64,000 nucleotides of DNA from Bacteriovoracaceae bacterium UBA6153 (GCA_002428265.1 DIUR01000027.1:62001-126000), one strand, 5' to 3'. Counted from the stretch's first letter, positions 25,564 through 35,739 are shown. Program-made: numbers and translations. The notes: a model not told the origin generated them from the sequence alone.

Positions 25564-28443
25564 ATGCGAACAGGATGTTTCGTGAAAATGTGCCCACTAA
25601 AATTCTTCAAATTTTTGACGATGGCTATCGTCATTTCTTTAACTCTAGCAAATTCTGCCAGTGCTCAAGCTTTATTAGATCAGGAAAAAGCGACGACATA
25701 CCTTCGTTGGAACCTTTTTACAGGAAGAGACCAGCTTCAATTCACAAAAGTTGGCAATAAAGTCATTATAAAGACCCTGAATGCTGAGTTATTCAACAAT
25801 CTTAAAAATGAACTTGCTGAAGTGAAGCTTGATTCACAATACCTTAATAAGATCGACTTTAAAGAAAGCGCAAATGGAGCTAACGCTCAAAATGCAATGG
25901 CCGTTGAAGTTGAATTAAAGAATGAAAACGTTGAAATGTTCAGCTTTTATAGAGAAAGAGATAAAAAATATGTTATCGATTTCTGGACTGACAGCAGTGA
26001 TAGCGTAAGTAGTAATAAAGCCGCGGTTTTAAAGCCGGTTGAGAATGCAGTATCTGCTTCTGAAGTTGAAAAAGTCACTCCAAAAGTAGTAGCTCCAAGA
26101 ATTGAAATTGCACCGAAGTCTACAGAGCCAAAAATTGTTGCTGCAAAATCTAAAACAACAACATCTGTTCCTAAAGAGCAGCCAATGCCTAAAGCAGACG
26201 TCGCTCTAGAAAAGAAGATTGAAGCAGATAAAGATCTTTCAAGCTTCATCGTTGATCCAAATAGAATCAGTAAAAAATCTCAAGCAGAGCTAGATAACGA
26301 AGAAGCTTCTTCGAAAAAACCTTATAGAGATTTCAGATACGGGGCGACTTTCATCTGGGATTACGATCCTATTGCTCCTGCTTACAAACAATTAGTGAAC
26401 TTGAAAACAAAGATCCCTGAGATCTTTTATCCAATTGCTAACCGTCAGTTTAAAAAGAATGATCAAGAAGCTCATCTTCAGTTAACAATCAATCTTTACC
26501 GCCAGAAAAAGTGGGGATTGATGTATAAATCAATGAAGCTTTTTGAACAGAAGTACGGATCAAAAACGGAATGGGAACTTGTTGAGTTCATTAAAGCTAA
26601 CGCTATTTTAAGAGAGAACGTAGACGTTCCAAACCCAGAGCTTTTTAAAAATGCTCTAGCGATGCTCTCGAATCTTTCTGAAAAAACAGATAACTATGAG
26701 TTAAAGAAAGCAATTTATAAGTATCTTTTAAGTCATTATATTGAAAAAAATGAATCGCTTAAAATTCTTCAGATTGCAAAAACTTATTATGCAGGAACAA
26801 GAGATAGCTTCGATTTCGAAGAATCAATTATTCCAGCAGAAGCTATGTTAAATGCACTTGCAAAGCTTGGACAGATCGACAAGATCAGAGAACTTTCGCA
26901 AGAAAAGACGATGAAAAAAATCCTTCCAGCTCAGCTACTTCTGGCCTACCAGACTTATGCTTATTTAAGAGGCGGGGATTTAAACGCACTTGTAACTTTC
27001 TTCGAATCAAACAGAGCAGGATTAGCTAAACCTATTGACCCAGTTATCATGTACAACACGGCAGAAGCTTATTTCAGACTGGGAAGATTCCAGGATGCAA
27101 TGAACTTGTACCAGGATTTCACTAAAAACTATTCTTATGAGTTCGTAGCTTCAAATGCTCATTTAAGAACCGCACTTTGCTCTGACTTAATGGATAAAAA
27201 CTACAATGAAACTCTAGACCTTTACAAAAAAGCGATTGATTCATCTGTAGATGGACAAGTCAGTTACGAAGCTCGCGTTCGTTACGTAGCTTTTAGAAGT
27301 GTAAGAAAGAAAGTGCTTGATGACCGCGATCTGGAAATGAGAATTTTCCTTGAGCAAGACAAAAATGCTACACACCCAGATAAAAACTTAACTAAACTTC
27401 TTCAACAGGTTCGTCTAAGAACGTTAATCGTTGATGGAAAATACAAAGAAGCTCTGGCCTACTTAAGTCTGATTCCAGTGGTTGGAATGCCGAAAATTGA
27501 CTCTCGTATTTTCGAAGGTGACGGTGCTGAAGTCGTTTATGGAATCATTTCCGACTTCTATAAAAAATCTGAATACTCACAAGTTATCAAAGCATGGCAG
27601 ACGTACAAAGATAAATACGTTGATAAGGTTGCTATGGACCCGTATATGAATTTTGTGGTTGGAAGCTCTTACGTGAAGCTTGGTCTGTATAAAGGCTTTG
27701 ATGACGTTTATGCAGCTTTTGAGAAGCTAAAAGACACTCCTAACAGAACGTTCCCGGTTTGGATTGATAGAAACCAGGTTCTTCCGGCAAGTGATCTTCT
27801 AAGCGAGTTAGTGATCGTTAAAGACATTAAATTAAAAAACTGGGATCTGGTTCAAAAGAATATTGTGACGTTTGAAAAGCGTCTTCCTGCGTATAATAAA
27901 ACAAATTATTACAAAGGTCTGATATCATTTAATCAGAAGGATTACACAGGGGCCGTGTCTCACCTGGAGAATTTTTTCTCAGGTCAGAATCAGAGAATTA
28001 TTTATGATCCATCTGATGTCGCGGATATGATCCGGGCCTATACTGACTCCATCTATGAATTAGGCCAGACGGATAAATTCCTGAAAGTCAGTGAAGCCAT
28101 CTTAAGTGACACCACTTCTTTTGGCACGGACAATGCTTATATACAAAATGTCAGGGAAAGAATTGCCTACCTTGGTATCGAAATAACAGCAGGAAAAGGA
28201 ACTACGGCCAACTACATGTTATTCGAAAAAAAGATAAACGAATTTAAGAAGCTTCACCCTAAATCGATTTACACAGGAAGGGTAAATTACATTTTAGGAC
28301 AAGCAATGGTTGCCAACCAGAAAGTGAAAGAAGGTAGAGAAGTTTTCACGGCGCTGGTAAATGACAAAGGGACTTCGGATTACTTAAAAGAGTTAGCGAA
28401 GAGTGAACTAAGTTTGATGAATTTAAAAGATAGAACATTATAA
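25564..28443 (+). CDS. Large TPR-type exported protein upstream of the flagellar genes
   Basis: 959 residues. ATG 25564 follows AGGA by 9 bases and gives a signal peptide ending near NSASAQ. An N-terminal AMIN-like beta segment (about 40-150) is followed by a Pro/Lys/Ala linker (about 160-215), then some 700 residues of helical pairs of TPR/Sel1 style (MYNTAEAYFRLGRFQDAMNLYQDF is the clearest repeat). The product is probably periplasmic and scaffolding. It sits 29 bases before the regulator that leads into flgB, so it may serve the flagellar machine or its assembly. About 220 bases upstream hold no gene; TGTAAAT occurs twice there. Confidence 0.65.
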   Translation: MRTGCFVKMCPLKFFKFLTMAIVISLTLANSASAQALLDQEKATTYLRWNLFTGRDQLQFTKVGNKVIIKTLNAELFNNLKNELAEVKLDSQYLNKIDFKESANGANAQNAMAVEVELKNENVEMFSFYRERDKKYVIDFWTDSSDSVSSNKAAVLKPVENAVSASEVEKVTPKVVAPRIEIAPKSTEPKIVAAKSKTTTSVPKEQPMPKADVALEKKIEADKDLSSFIVDPNRISKKSQAELDNEEASSKKPYRDFRYGATFIWDYDPIAPAYKQLVNLKTKIPEIFYPIANRQFKKNDQEAHLQLTINLYRQKKWGLMYKSMKLFEQKYGSKTEWELVEFIKANAILRENVDVPNPELFKNALAMLSNLSEKTDNYELKKAIYKYLLSHYIEKNESLKILQIAKTYYAGTRDSFDFEESIIPAEAMLNALAKLGQIDKIRELSQEKTMKKILPAQLLLAYQTYAYLRGGDLNALVTFFESNRAGLAKPIDPVIMYNTAEAYFRLGRFQDAMNLYQDFTKNYSYEFVASNAHLRTALCSDLMDKNYNETLDLYKKAIDSSVDGQVSYEARVRYVAFRSVRKKVLDDRDLEMRIFLEQDKNATHPDKNLTKLLQQVRLRTLIVDGKYKEALAYLSLIPVVGMPKIDSRIFEGDGAEVVYGIISDFYKKSEYSQVIKAWQTYKDKYVDKVAMDPYMNFVVGSSYVKLGLYKGFDDVYAAFEKLKDTPNRTFPVWIDRNQVLPASDLLSELVIVKDIKLKNWDLVQKNIVTFEKRLPAYNKTNYYKGLISFNQKDYTGAVSHLENFFSGQNQRIIYDPSDVADMIRAYTDSIYELGQTDKFLKVSEAILSDTTSFGTDNAYIQNVRERIAYLGIEITAGKGTTANYMLFEKKINEFKKLHPKSIYTGRVNYILGQAMVANQKVKEGREVFTALVNDKGTSDYLKELAKSELSLMNLKDRTL

Positions 28444-28472
28444 ATAGCTTTCAGGATGGGAGCGAGGTTCGT

Positions 28473-29423
28473 ATGACAGGAGGTCAGATGGAAACGATTA
28501 GGGTAGAACTTTTTGGAACAGATACTAGAGTAGAGAAAGCTGTTCAACAGGCGAGAAACTTATCTGTTAGCAAAGCTGCCGTTTTAATTGTTGGCGAAAA
28601 TGGTGTTGGTAAAAGAACACTTGGGCGTTACATCCACGAAAATTCAGGAAGAGCATCTCAGCCATTCGAGCTTGTAGATTGTTCACTTCCAGCTCAGGAA
28701 GTTGAAAATAGAATCCTGGGACACAGAGACAATGCAACTGGAAGATTCAATAAAGGTATTCTTGAAGCGGCAAACAGAGGAACTGTTGTATTCGCTAACG
28801 TAGACTGCCTTGATGAAGAGTTCCAAAAAAGACTACATAAAATTATCAACGAACTTGAAGATTACGATATCGACGTTCGTCTAGTTGCTACAACAACAAA
28901 AAATCTTTCAAAGCTTGTTGGTGCAGGTAGATTCTACAGAGGTCTTTATACAATCTTTGCTAACAATGCTGTTACAATTCCAGCTCTACGTGAAAGACAA
29001 GAAGATCTTCAAAGATTAGCTCGTCACTTCATGAACGAACTTTCGGGAACTGAGTCAGAAGACGTAGAAATCGATTCAATCGCAATGGATAGAATCAATT
29101 CTCACTACTGGGCAAACAACATTCATGAACTAAAACAAGTTATCTCAAGCTCAGTTTCTAATAACTCTTCTCTTCTTGATGAAAGCGCATACGAATCATC
29201 AGATAAGAAATCAGTTAACTTTATGAGCGAAGATGACTCTGACGGAGTAAGACTAATGTCTCTTAAAGATGCTGAAAAGCTTCTTATTAAGAAGGCACTT
29301 ATCCATACTTCTGAAAACAGAACTCAAGCTGCAAAAATTCTTGGAGTGTCTATTAGAACTCTTAGAAACAAAATCAACGAGTATAGAACTGAAGGATCAT
29401 CGTATTTTGTTAACTTACGTTAA
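28473..29423 (+). CDS. Degenerate sigma-54 enhancer-binding-like regulator of the flagellar operon
   Basis: 316 residues, without a receiver domain. ATG 28473 has GAGG nearby; a second ATG at 28488 follows AGGAGGT very closely. Walker A GENGVGKRT is intact at 41-49. Where NtrC proteins have GAFTGA, this one has GHRDNATGRFNKG (83-95), and Walker B is GTVVFANVD instead of the D-E form. RFYRGLY and PALRERQEDL are kept. The C terminus is a Fis-type helix-turn-helix (NRTQAAKILGVSIRTLRNKINEY). It therefore probably binds DNA near flagellar promoters but may not remodel sigma-54. It lies between the TPR gene and flgB. Confidence 0.75.
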   Translation: MTGGQMETIRVELFGTDTRVEKAVQQARNLSVSKAAVLIVGENGVGKRTLGRYIHENSGRASQPFELVDCSLPAQEVENRILGHRDNATGRFNKGILEAANRGTVVFANVDCLDEEFQKRLHKIINELEDYDIDVRLVATTTKNLSKLVGAGRFYRGLYTIFANNAVTIPALRERQEDLQRLARHFMNELSGTESEDVEIDSIAMDRINSHYWANNIHELKQVISSSVSNNSSLLDESAYESSDKKSVNFMSEDDSDGVRLMSLKDAEKLLIKKALIHTSENRTQAAKILGVSIRTLRNKINEYRTEGSSYFVNLR

Positions 29424-29452
29424 CTAGTTCGAACGACGACAGGAGTGAGCAT

Positions 29453-29860
29453 ATGAAGATTGATGATAAAACAATGCAGGCCCTAACAGCTTCACTGAAG
29501 TTCAGACAACTTCGTCTGGAGCTTCAGGCATCTAATATCGCCAATGCTGAAACTCCTGGTTACAAAGCAAAAAAACTTGATTTTGAAGACGCTCTAGCGC
29601 GCGCACTTGATGTAGATGGACAATTAGCAATGAAAGCTTCCGACTCTCAACATTTCAATGTTGGGGGCGGAGGATTTAATAATTTACAGCCGGAAATTTA
29701 CGAAGATTCAAATGGAATCGTAAGCCCGGATGGAAATAATGTTGATCGCGACCAGGAAATGGCAGAGATGGCAGAAAACAAGCACATGTACGATGCCACT
29801 GTTCAGTTGATCAACAAAAAACTGGGCTTATTAAAGTATGCTGTAGGCTCAGGCCAGTAG
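29453..29860 (+). CDS. flgB: Flagellar basal-body rod protein FlgB
   Basis: 135 residues, the normal size. LELQASNIANAETPGYKAKKLDFEDAL near residue 25 is the N-terminal rod signature and the C-terminal MYDATVQLINKKLGLLKYAVG helix is typical of FlgB. It forms the proximal rod above the MS ring and is exported by the flagellar type III system. It starts the rod gene run, with GGAG-rich sequence before ATG 29453. Confidence 0.95.
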   Translation: MKIDDKTMQALTASLKFRQLRLELQASNIANAETPGYKAKKLDFEDALARALDVDGQLAMKASDSQHFNVGGGGFNNLQPEIYEDSNGIVSPDGNNVDRDQEMAEMAENKHMYDATVQLINKKLGLLKYAVGSGQ

Positions 29861-29876
29861 GATATAGGGGGAAGTT

Positions 29877-30317
29877 ATGGATTTACTTACTAGCTTAAAA
29901 ATTAGTTCTTCAGGATTAACTGCCAACAAAAAAAGAATGGCAGCAATTACTTCGAATATCGCTAACGCTCAGACAACAAGAACTGCTGAAGGTGGACCTT
30001 ACCAGCCAAAAGAAGTTGTATTTGGATCAGAGCCAGCGAGAGAGAGTTTTTCAGAAATTCTTGAAGGTGAGTTGGAAGAAAAAGCGCAGGCAGTGCATGC
30101 GACTGAAATTCAGAACTCAAAGAAGCCGCCTATTTTAAAATATGAACCAAACCATCCAGATGCAAACGCTGAAGGATATGTGGCCTATCCAAACATTAAT
30201 ACAATGGAAGAGATGGCCAATATGATCGAAGCTTCTAGAGCATATGAAGCTAACATCAGTGCAATGGCCGCAGCGAAAGCTATGGCGACTAAAGACTTAG
30301 AGATCGGACGTAATTAA
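29877..30317 (+). CDS. flgC: Flagellar basal-body rod protein FlgC
   Basis: 146 residues with SSSGLTANKKRMAAITSNIANAQTTRT at the N terminus and NTMEEMANMIEASRAYEANISAMAAAKAMATKDLEIGR at the C terminus, both rod-protein signatures. FlgC adds to FlgB and FliE in the proximal rod. The gap to flgB is 16 bases, and GGGGGAAG precedes the ATG. Confidence 0.95.
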   Translation: MDLLTSLKISSSGLTANKKRMAAITSNIANAQTTRTAEGGPYQPKEVVFGSEPARESFSEILEGELEEKAQAVHATEIQNSKKPPILKYEPNHPDANAEGYVAYPNINTMEEMANMIEASRAYEANISAMAAAKAMATKDLEIGRN

Positions 30318-30345
30318 TTTAATTAAAATATAAAAGGAAGAAGTC

Positions 30346-30705
30346 ATGGCAATTGAAAATCTAGGGAACATGAATAAGATGCTGAGCAATTACAGCACTC
30401 AGGACTGGACTAAGAGTGCGTCTATTGACCAGGCGAGCTTACCAAATTTTAGTGAGCTTAAAAGTCCTAACGGTGCAGCTGCTCCTCAAAGCTTCAGCGA
30501 AATTATGGCCAACTCGTTAGCTGAAGTTAACAGCATGCAGGTTGAAGCTAACAAAGCGATTCAGAAACTTGCTTCTGGTCAGACAAAAAATGTTAGTGAA
30601 ACTCTACTTGCAGTAGAAAATGCAGAGATTGCTTTCAAGACTATGAACCAGGTTCGTATGAAAGTTATTGAAGCTTATAAAGAAATCATGAGAATGCAGA
30701 TGTAA
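30346..30705 (+). CDS. fliE: Flagellar hook-basal body protein FliE
   Basis: 119 residues. SFSEIMANSLAEVNSMQVEANKAIQKLASGQ and the end MNQVRMKVIEAYKEIMRMQM are FliE signatures. FliE joins the MS ring to the rod and opens the export gate. AAGGAAG precedes ATG 30346. A 78-base gap to fliF holds no gene. Confidence 0.95.
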   Translation: MAIENLGNMNKMLSNYSTQDWTKSASIDQASLPNFSELKSPNGAAAPQSFSEIMANSLAEVNSMQVEANKAIQKLASGQTKNVSETLLAVENAEIAFKTMNQVRMKVIEAYKEIMRMQM

Positions 30706-30783
30706 AATAGTTTGTCGTTTCTATAAAAAACGGTGTGGTCTTGATTTCATAGGATGTGAAATTAGATTATCAGGAGGATTCGC

Positions 30784-32472
30784 TTGCAAGATATTTTTGA
30801 AAAAATTTTTAGGAACTTCAAAGAATTTTTTAATGGATTAGATTCCACTAAAAAATTCGGTTTCATCGTAGTTGCCTGTTTAATCATGGCGGCCATGACT
30901 GGAATCGTCGTCTGGGCCTCTAAGACGAGATATGATGTTCTTTATACAGATCTTAACAAAGAAGATGCACGTAAAATTGCGATCATCCTTGAAGAAAAGA
31001 AAATCCCATACCAAACATCAAATGACGGTAAAACTCTTTCTATTCCAGAAGACCTGGTAGGAGTATGGCGTCTTGAAATCGCTAAGCTTGGAACAAGCTT
31101 TTCAGGAACTGTTGGCTATGAAGTTTTTGATAAACAATCTTTTGGTACAACAAGCTTCGTTCAAAAAGTTAACAAGCAAAGAGCTCTTGAAGGAGAGTTA
31201 GTTAAATCTATCATGTATATCCAGGGTGTAAAAAGAGCCCGCGTTCACATTACAATCCCTGAGTCTTCTCCATTCGTTTCTGAGAAAAAAGCTCCAACGG
31301 CTTCAGTCGTTCTTGAACTTAATAACGGGGTTTCATTAACTCCAGCAGAAATTAAAGGTGTCGCTTCTCTAGTAGCCTCATCAGTAGAAGAAATGAGATC
31401 TGAAAACGTTGTTATTCTTGATGACCGCGGTAAAAAATTATCTGAGAACATCGGTGACGCGCTTACTGCTAATACAGCAAATCGTATGGCACTTGAAGCT
31501 CAGTTAAACCAAAAGTATGAAAGACAGATCGAAGATATTCTTGGAAAAGTTGTTGGAGACGGAAAAGTTGTAGCAAAAGTTACAGTTGACCTGGATTTCA
31601 CAGAAGCTGTTTCAACAGAAACAACTTATGACAACGAAAACTCAGCAGTTTTATCTGAAGTTAAAAACTCTCAGAACTTGAATGGATCTCGTCCATCTCC
31701 TCAGGGATTAGTAGGAGCGAGAGCAAACCTTCCAAGTGAAGACCCACAACCAGGTGTGGCGGAAACTAAAAACAATGTTACTAAAGAGCTTACAACTAGA
31801 AACTTCAACGTTCCTACAAAAGTCACTCAGTCGAAGAAACCAGGTGCAGGATTAAAATCAATCTCTGCTTCAGTAATGATTGATGGAAAGCGAGTAGCGG
31901 TTCTTGATGAAAACGGAGCTCCTCAGTTAGACAAGGCCGGAAATGCGGTCATGAAATATGAAAAATGGTCTAAAGCTGACCTTGAAGATTTCCAACAAAT
32001 CGTTGCAAGCACACTTGGAACAAGCGAAAAGCGCGGAGACAAGTTAACGATTAAGAACATGGAGTTCGCAAGAGAAGATATGACTGTTGCTGATGCTTTA
32101 TTAAAAGAGCAGGCAAACAGAGAGCTTATTAGAAACATCGTAAAGTACTTGGCAGTAGGTTTAACAATTTCACTTTTCTTCTTCCTGGTTGTTCGTCCAT
32201 TCATCCAATGGGTTACAGACAACACGATCGAGACAGTGGAAGACTTTTTACCTCGTACACTTGAAGAGTTAGAGAAAGTACAAGCTAACCAGCGTTTACC
32301 AGGTTTAGAAGATGCTCTTCCACAAATTGAAGAGAAGCTTAACCCGGAAAAAATTGAAGGGAACATGCTTCGTGAAAAAATCATTGCTCTGGTTGAAAAT
32401 AACCCAGGTAAAGCAGCACAGATTATTCATGAGATGATTCACTCATCAGAATCAGATAAACAGATCGCTTAA
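30784..32472 (+). CDS. fliF: Flagellar MS-ring protein FliF
   Basis: 562 residues from TTG 30784; AGGAGG a few bases upstream decides this rare start. A membrane helix at about 23-45 is followed by the ring-building domains (DVLYTDLNKEDARKIAIILEEKKIPY, then YVKR-type VQKVNKQRALEGELVKSI and VKRARVHITIPESSPFV). A second helix lies at about 455-478, and the cytoplasmic tail binds FliG. The C-terminal tail here is acidic and ends HEMIHSSESD. It builds the inner-membrane MS ring. Confidence 0.95.
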   Translation: MQDIFEKIFRNFKEFFNGLDSTKKFGFIVVACLIMAAMTGIVVWASKTRYDVLYTDLNKEDARKIAIILEEKKIPYQTSNDGKTLSIPEDLVGVWRLEIAKLGTSFSGTVGYEVFDKQSFGTTSFVQKVNKQRALEGELVKSIMYIQGVKRARVHITIPESSPFVSEKKAPTASVVLELNNGVSLTPAEIKGVASLVASSVEEMRSENVVILDDRGKKLSENIGDALTANTANRMALEAQLNQKYERQIEDILGKVVGDGKVVAKVTVDLDFTEAVSTETTYDNENSAVLSEVKNSQNLNGSRPSPQGLVGARANLPSEDPQPGVAETKNNVTKELTTRNFNVPTKVTQSKKPGAGLKSISASVMIDGKRVAVLDENGAPQLDKAGNAVMKYEKWSKADLEDFQQIVASTLGTSEKRGDKLTIKNMEFAREDMTVADALLKEQANRELIRNIVKYLAVGLTISLFFFLVVRPFIQWVTDNTIETVEDFLPRTLEELEKVQANQRLPGLEDALPQIEEKLNPEKIEGNMLREKIIALVENNPGKAAQIIHEMIHSSESDKQIA

Positions 32473-32494
32473 TTAGATAGTAGAGGATTAAACA

Positions 32495-33532
32495 ATGGCA
32501 GCTGAAGACAACCAACTAGACCCCGATACCGAGTATGGCCTACTCAACGGTCAAGACAGAGCTGGTTTACTTTTAAGTTCACTTGGTATGAACATCACAC
32601 AGCTTATTTTTCAGAATATGAAAGATAACGATGTTAAGAGAATGATCAATGCTATGTCGAACGTTAAACGTGCTCCAATCTGGATGGTTAAGCGTGTCCT
32701 GGAAGATTTTTACTCTCAACTAAACGAAGATAGCGATTTACTATTTGCTGAAAACCGCGGTCGTGATTTCATCATCAATACGTTAGGTGAAGACAGAGCA
32801 AAACAACTTCTTGGCCAAATTGTTGAAGTTGGACAATCAAATACACTTGAATCTTTAGAGCTTGTTGATACTCGTACACTTTCAAACTTCTTAATCAATG
32901 AACACCCTCAGACAATTGCTCTGATCGTTGCTCACCTTGCACCTGAGAGAAAAGTAGATGTTCTAAGACGTCTACCGGAAGGGTTACAGGCCGAAGTTGT
33001 TCTTCGTGTGGCTAACCTTGACTACGTTTCTCCTGAGCTTATTTCTCAGCTTGATGACGTTCTTAAAACTGAGCTTTCTACACTTGGATCTATCGATACG
33101 AATCAGCTTGGTGGTGTTGAGCCGATCGCTGACATGCTTAACCTTATGGATAAAAACACTGAGAAGAACATCATGTCTCGTGTTGAAGAAAAAGATCCTG
33201 AGTTGGCTGAAGAGATCAGAAAACTTATGTTTACATTTGAAGACCTTATGTACGTTGATGATAAAGGGATCCAGAACCTTCTTCGCGAAGTGGACAACGG
33301 AAAACTTGTTATTGCAATGAAAACTGCGCCGGATGAAATTAAGCAAAAGCTATTTAAGAACATGTCTAACAGAGCTGCGACTCTGTTACGTGAAGACTTG
33401 GAAGCTCTTGGGCCTACAAAACTTTCAGATGTTGAAAAAGCACAGGCCGAAATGGTTACGAAAGTTAAAGAACTTGAAGGTCAAGGCAAAGCATTTATTG
33501 CTCGCGGATCTGACGGCGATTCTCTGGTATAA
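32495..33532 (+). CDS. fliG: Flagellar motor switch protein FliG
   Basis: 345 residues. The middle domain has LINEHPQTIALIVAHLAPERKVDVLRRLPE, carrying the E-H-P-Q motif, and the C-terminal domain has FEDLMYVDDKGIQNLLREVDNGKLVIAMKTAPDEIKQKLFKNMSNRA, with the charged helix that meets the stator. FliG couples stator torque to the rotor and binds the FliF tail. GAGGA precedes ATG 32495, 22 bases after fliF. Confidence 0.96.
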   Translation: MAAEDNQLDPDTEYGLLNGQDRAGLLLSSLGMNITQLIFQNMKDNDVKRMINAMSNVKRAPIWMVKRVLEDFYSQLNEDSDLLFAENRGRDFIINTLGEDRAKQLLGQIVEVGQSNTLESLELVDTRTLSNFLINEHPQTIALIVAHLAPERKVDVLRRLPEGLQAEVVLRVANLDYVSPELISQLDDVLKTELSTLGSIDTNQLGGVEPIADMLNLMDKNTEKNIMSRVEEKDPELAEEIRKLMFTFEDLMYVDDKGIQNLLREVDNGKLVIAMKTAPDEIKQKLFKNMSNRAATLLREDLEALGPTKLSDVEKAQAEMVTKVKELEGQGKAFIARGSDGDSLV

Positions 33533-33556
33533 TAATTCAGTAGGGAAGACTAAAAA

Positions 33557-34360
33557 ATGGTTAAATCGACAGCACAAGTTACTCCATATGAATTTCACAG
33601 CTTCAATGAAATTGAAGAGGGATCAGATGCGGTTAAGTTGTTTGAGTTTAAGCCACTATTAACAGCTTCTCAGACAACTGAAAAAAGAGATTTCCAAAAA
33701 GTAATTAAAAATGAAAGAGAGTTTGCGAAAAATTCAATGTTTAAGGTTAATCCTATCGTTGAAGAGTATCGTGGATTTAAAGAACAAGAAAATCGCGAAT
33801 ACGAAGATAGAGTTGAAGAAGAAGTTAAAGGACGTGTTAACGAAATTCAAGATGAAGCTTTTAAAGCTGGCTTTGATGAAGGCGTAAATCAAGGACGTGA
33901 AGAAATTTACATCCAGATGAGAAGTGCTGTTGATCAAAAACTTGAAAACTTCTCACACATGGTAACTTCAGTTCTAAAAACTCAGGAAGAAATCCTAGCT
34001 AAGCAAAAAACAGAAATGTACCAGCTGCTAAGAACTCTTTCAAAGTGGATTGTTCTAAGAGAGTTAAATGAAGACGGAAAATACATCGAAAGACTTCTAG
34101 AGAAACTTCTTCTTGAAATGCAGGTAAGAAATAATCTTCTTATTCAGGTTAACGTAGAGGATTTTGCAGAAATGCCGGAAATTTTAGCACATGTTCAAGG
34201 TCGTTTAGGCGAAATGAAAAATGTTCGTATTGAAATGGACTCTTCTGTTAAAACGAAAGGAATCATCATCGAGTCAGAAAACGGAATTATCAACGCAACG
34301 ATGGAAGAGCAATTTAAGTCTCTAGATAAGTTGTTTGAAGACGTTTTAGCTAAAGTTTAA
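33557..34360 (+). CDS. fliH: Flagellar export apparatus protein FliH
   Basis: 267 residues. A charged coiled-coil region with AFKAGFDEGVNQGREE near residue 112 (the glycine-repeat-type segment of FliH) leads to a C-terminal domain with LSKWIVLRELNEDGKYIERLLEKLL. FliH regulates the FliI ATPase and docks it to the switch. Its place between fliG and fliI supports the call. Confidence 0.85.
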   Translation: MVKSTAQVTPYEFHSFNEIEEGSDAVKLFEFKPLLTASQTTEKRDFQKVIKNEREFAKNSMFKVNPIVEEYRGFKEQENREYEDRVEEEVKGRVNEIQDEAFKAGFDEGVNQGREEIYIQMRSAVDQKLENFSHMVTSVLKTQEEILAKQKTEMYQLLRTLSKWIVLRELNEDGKYIERLLEKLLLEMQVRNNLLIQVNVEDFAEMPEILAHVQGRLGEMKNVRIEMDSSVKTKGIIIESENGIINATMEEQFKSLDKLFEDVLAKV

Positions 34361-34376
34361 TAAGAAGAGGGACACA

Positions 34377-35723
34377 ATGGACAAAGACCTAGACCTTTCT
34401 TCAATTCACAAAAACTACGAATACTCATCACCATACCAAAAAATTGGAAAAGTTTTTGCCAACAAAGGGATGGTTTTTGAAATCAATCTTCCACGTGCAC
34501 CAATTGGATCAAACGTAGAGTTCGTTACAGAGTTCGGCGACAGATCTCTTGGAGAAGTTGTAGGGATTAACGGTAACCGTTGTATGGCCATGCCATATGA
34601 TGAATTATCGGGAATCAATTCAGAGACACGTGTTTACTTAAAAGATTTAACAACAACTATTAAAATTTCTCATGGGTTCTTAGGCAGAGTTATCGATTTT
34701 CAGGGCAACCCAATCGATAATAAAGGCCCGATTGACCAAATTGGAGTGGAAGCAAGAAGCATTTACGGGGTCGCTTTAAATCCACTTCAAAGACCTCCTA
34801 TCAGTGAACCTCTTGATACCGGAATCCACGCTATCAATTGTTTTATGACTGCAGGAAAAGGCCAGCGTTTTGCGATTATGGCCGGATCAGGTGTCGGTAA
34901 GTCAGTTACGTTAGGTATGATCGCTCAGAATTCGAGTGCTGATATTAACGTGATCGCGCTTATCGGAGAACGTGGTCGTGAGGTTTTAGAGTTCATTGAG
35001 CATGACCTTGGCCCGGAAGGAATGAAGAAGTCAGTCGTTATTGTTGCGACATCAGACTCTTCTGCATTAACAAGAATGAAGGCTGCCTATGTGGCCACAA
35101 CTGTCGCTGAATATTTTCGCGATCAAAATGCTGATGTACTTTTGATGATGGACTCGATTACACGTTTTGCTATGGCCAACCGTGAAATTTCTCTTTCAGC
35201 AGGAGAGCCACCGGGACAAAAAGGTTATACACCTTCAGTTTTTGCTAAACTTCCAAAATTAATGGAGCGTGCGGGAACGAAGGCAGGTGCAGGATCAATC
35301 ACTGGAGTTTATACCGTTCTCGTTGAAGGGGGCGATATGGATGAGCCAATTGCAGATGCTGTAAGAGCAATTGCAGATGGTCACATTATTTTATCAAGAG
35401 AGCTCGCTTCACGAAACCAATTCCCAGCTATTGATGTTCTTGCAAGTCTTTCGAGGGTAATGAGTAAAGTTGCATCAAAAGAGCATAGAATTGTAGCTTC
35501 TCACTTAAGAGATTTAATGGCGTCTTATAAGGCCAACGAGGATCTAATTAACGTAGGTGCCTATGCTAAAGGGTCTAACCCTAAAGTAGATAAGGCCATG
35601 TTGATTTATGAAGACCTACAAGCGCTTCTTCGTCAGACTCAGGGGATGAGTGAGTTTTTAACGATCGATACACTTTTTGATCGTATGGTTGAGATTGCTA
35701 GAAAAGCTGAAAACATTAAATAA
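34377..35723 (+). CDS. fliI: Flagellum-specific ATP synthase FliI
   Basis: 448 residues, normal size. Walker A is in AIMAGSGVGKSVTLG (about 165-179), and RQALISVL-type core blocks are present as GERGREVLEFIEHDLG, MMDSITRFAMANREISLSAGEPPG and LVEGGDMDEPIADAVRAIADGHI. FliI drives export of rod, hook and filament proteins as a hexamer at the base of the flagellum. It lies 16 bases after fliH and 16 before fliJ. Confidence 0.96.
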   Translation: MDKDLDLSSIHKNYEYSSPYQKIGKVFANKGMVFEINLPRAPIGSNVEFVTEFGDRSLGEVVGINGNRCMAMPYDELSGINSETRVYLKDLTTTIKISHGFLGRVIDFQGNPIDNKGPIDQIGVEARSIYGVALNPLQRPPISEPLDTGIHAINCFMTAGKGQRFAIMAGSGVGKSVTLGMIAQNSSADINVIALIGERGREVLEFIEHDLGPEGMKKSVVIVATSDSSALTRMKAAYVATTVAEYFRDQNADVLLMMDSITRFAMANREISLSAGEPPGQKGYTPSVFAKLPKLMERAGTKAGAGSITGVYTVLVEGGDMDEPIADAVRAIADGHIILSRELASRNQFPAIDVLASLSRVMSKVASKEHRIVASHLRDLMASYKANEDLINVGAYAKGSNPKVDKAMLIYEDLQALLRQTQGMSEFLTIDTLFDRMVEIARKAENIK

Positions 35724-35739
35724 AGCGATATAATAATAT

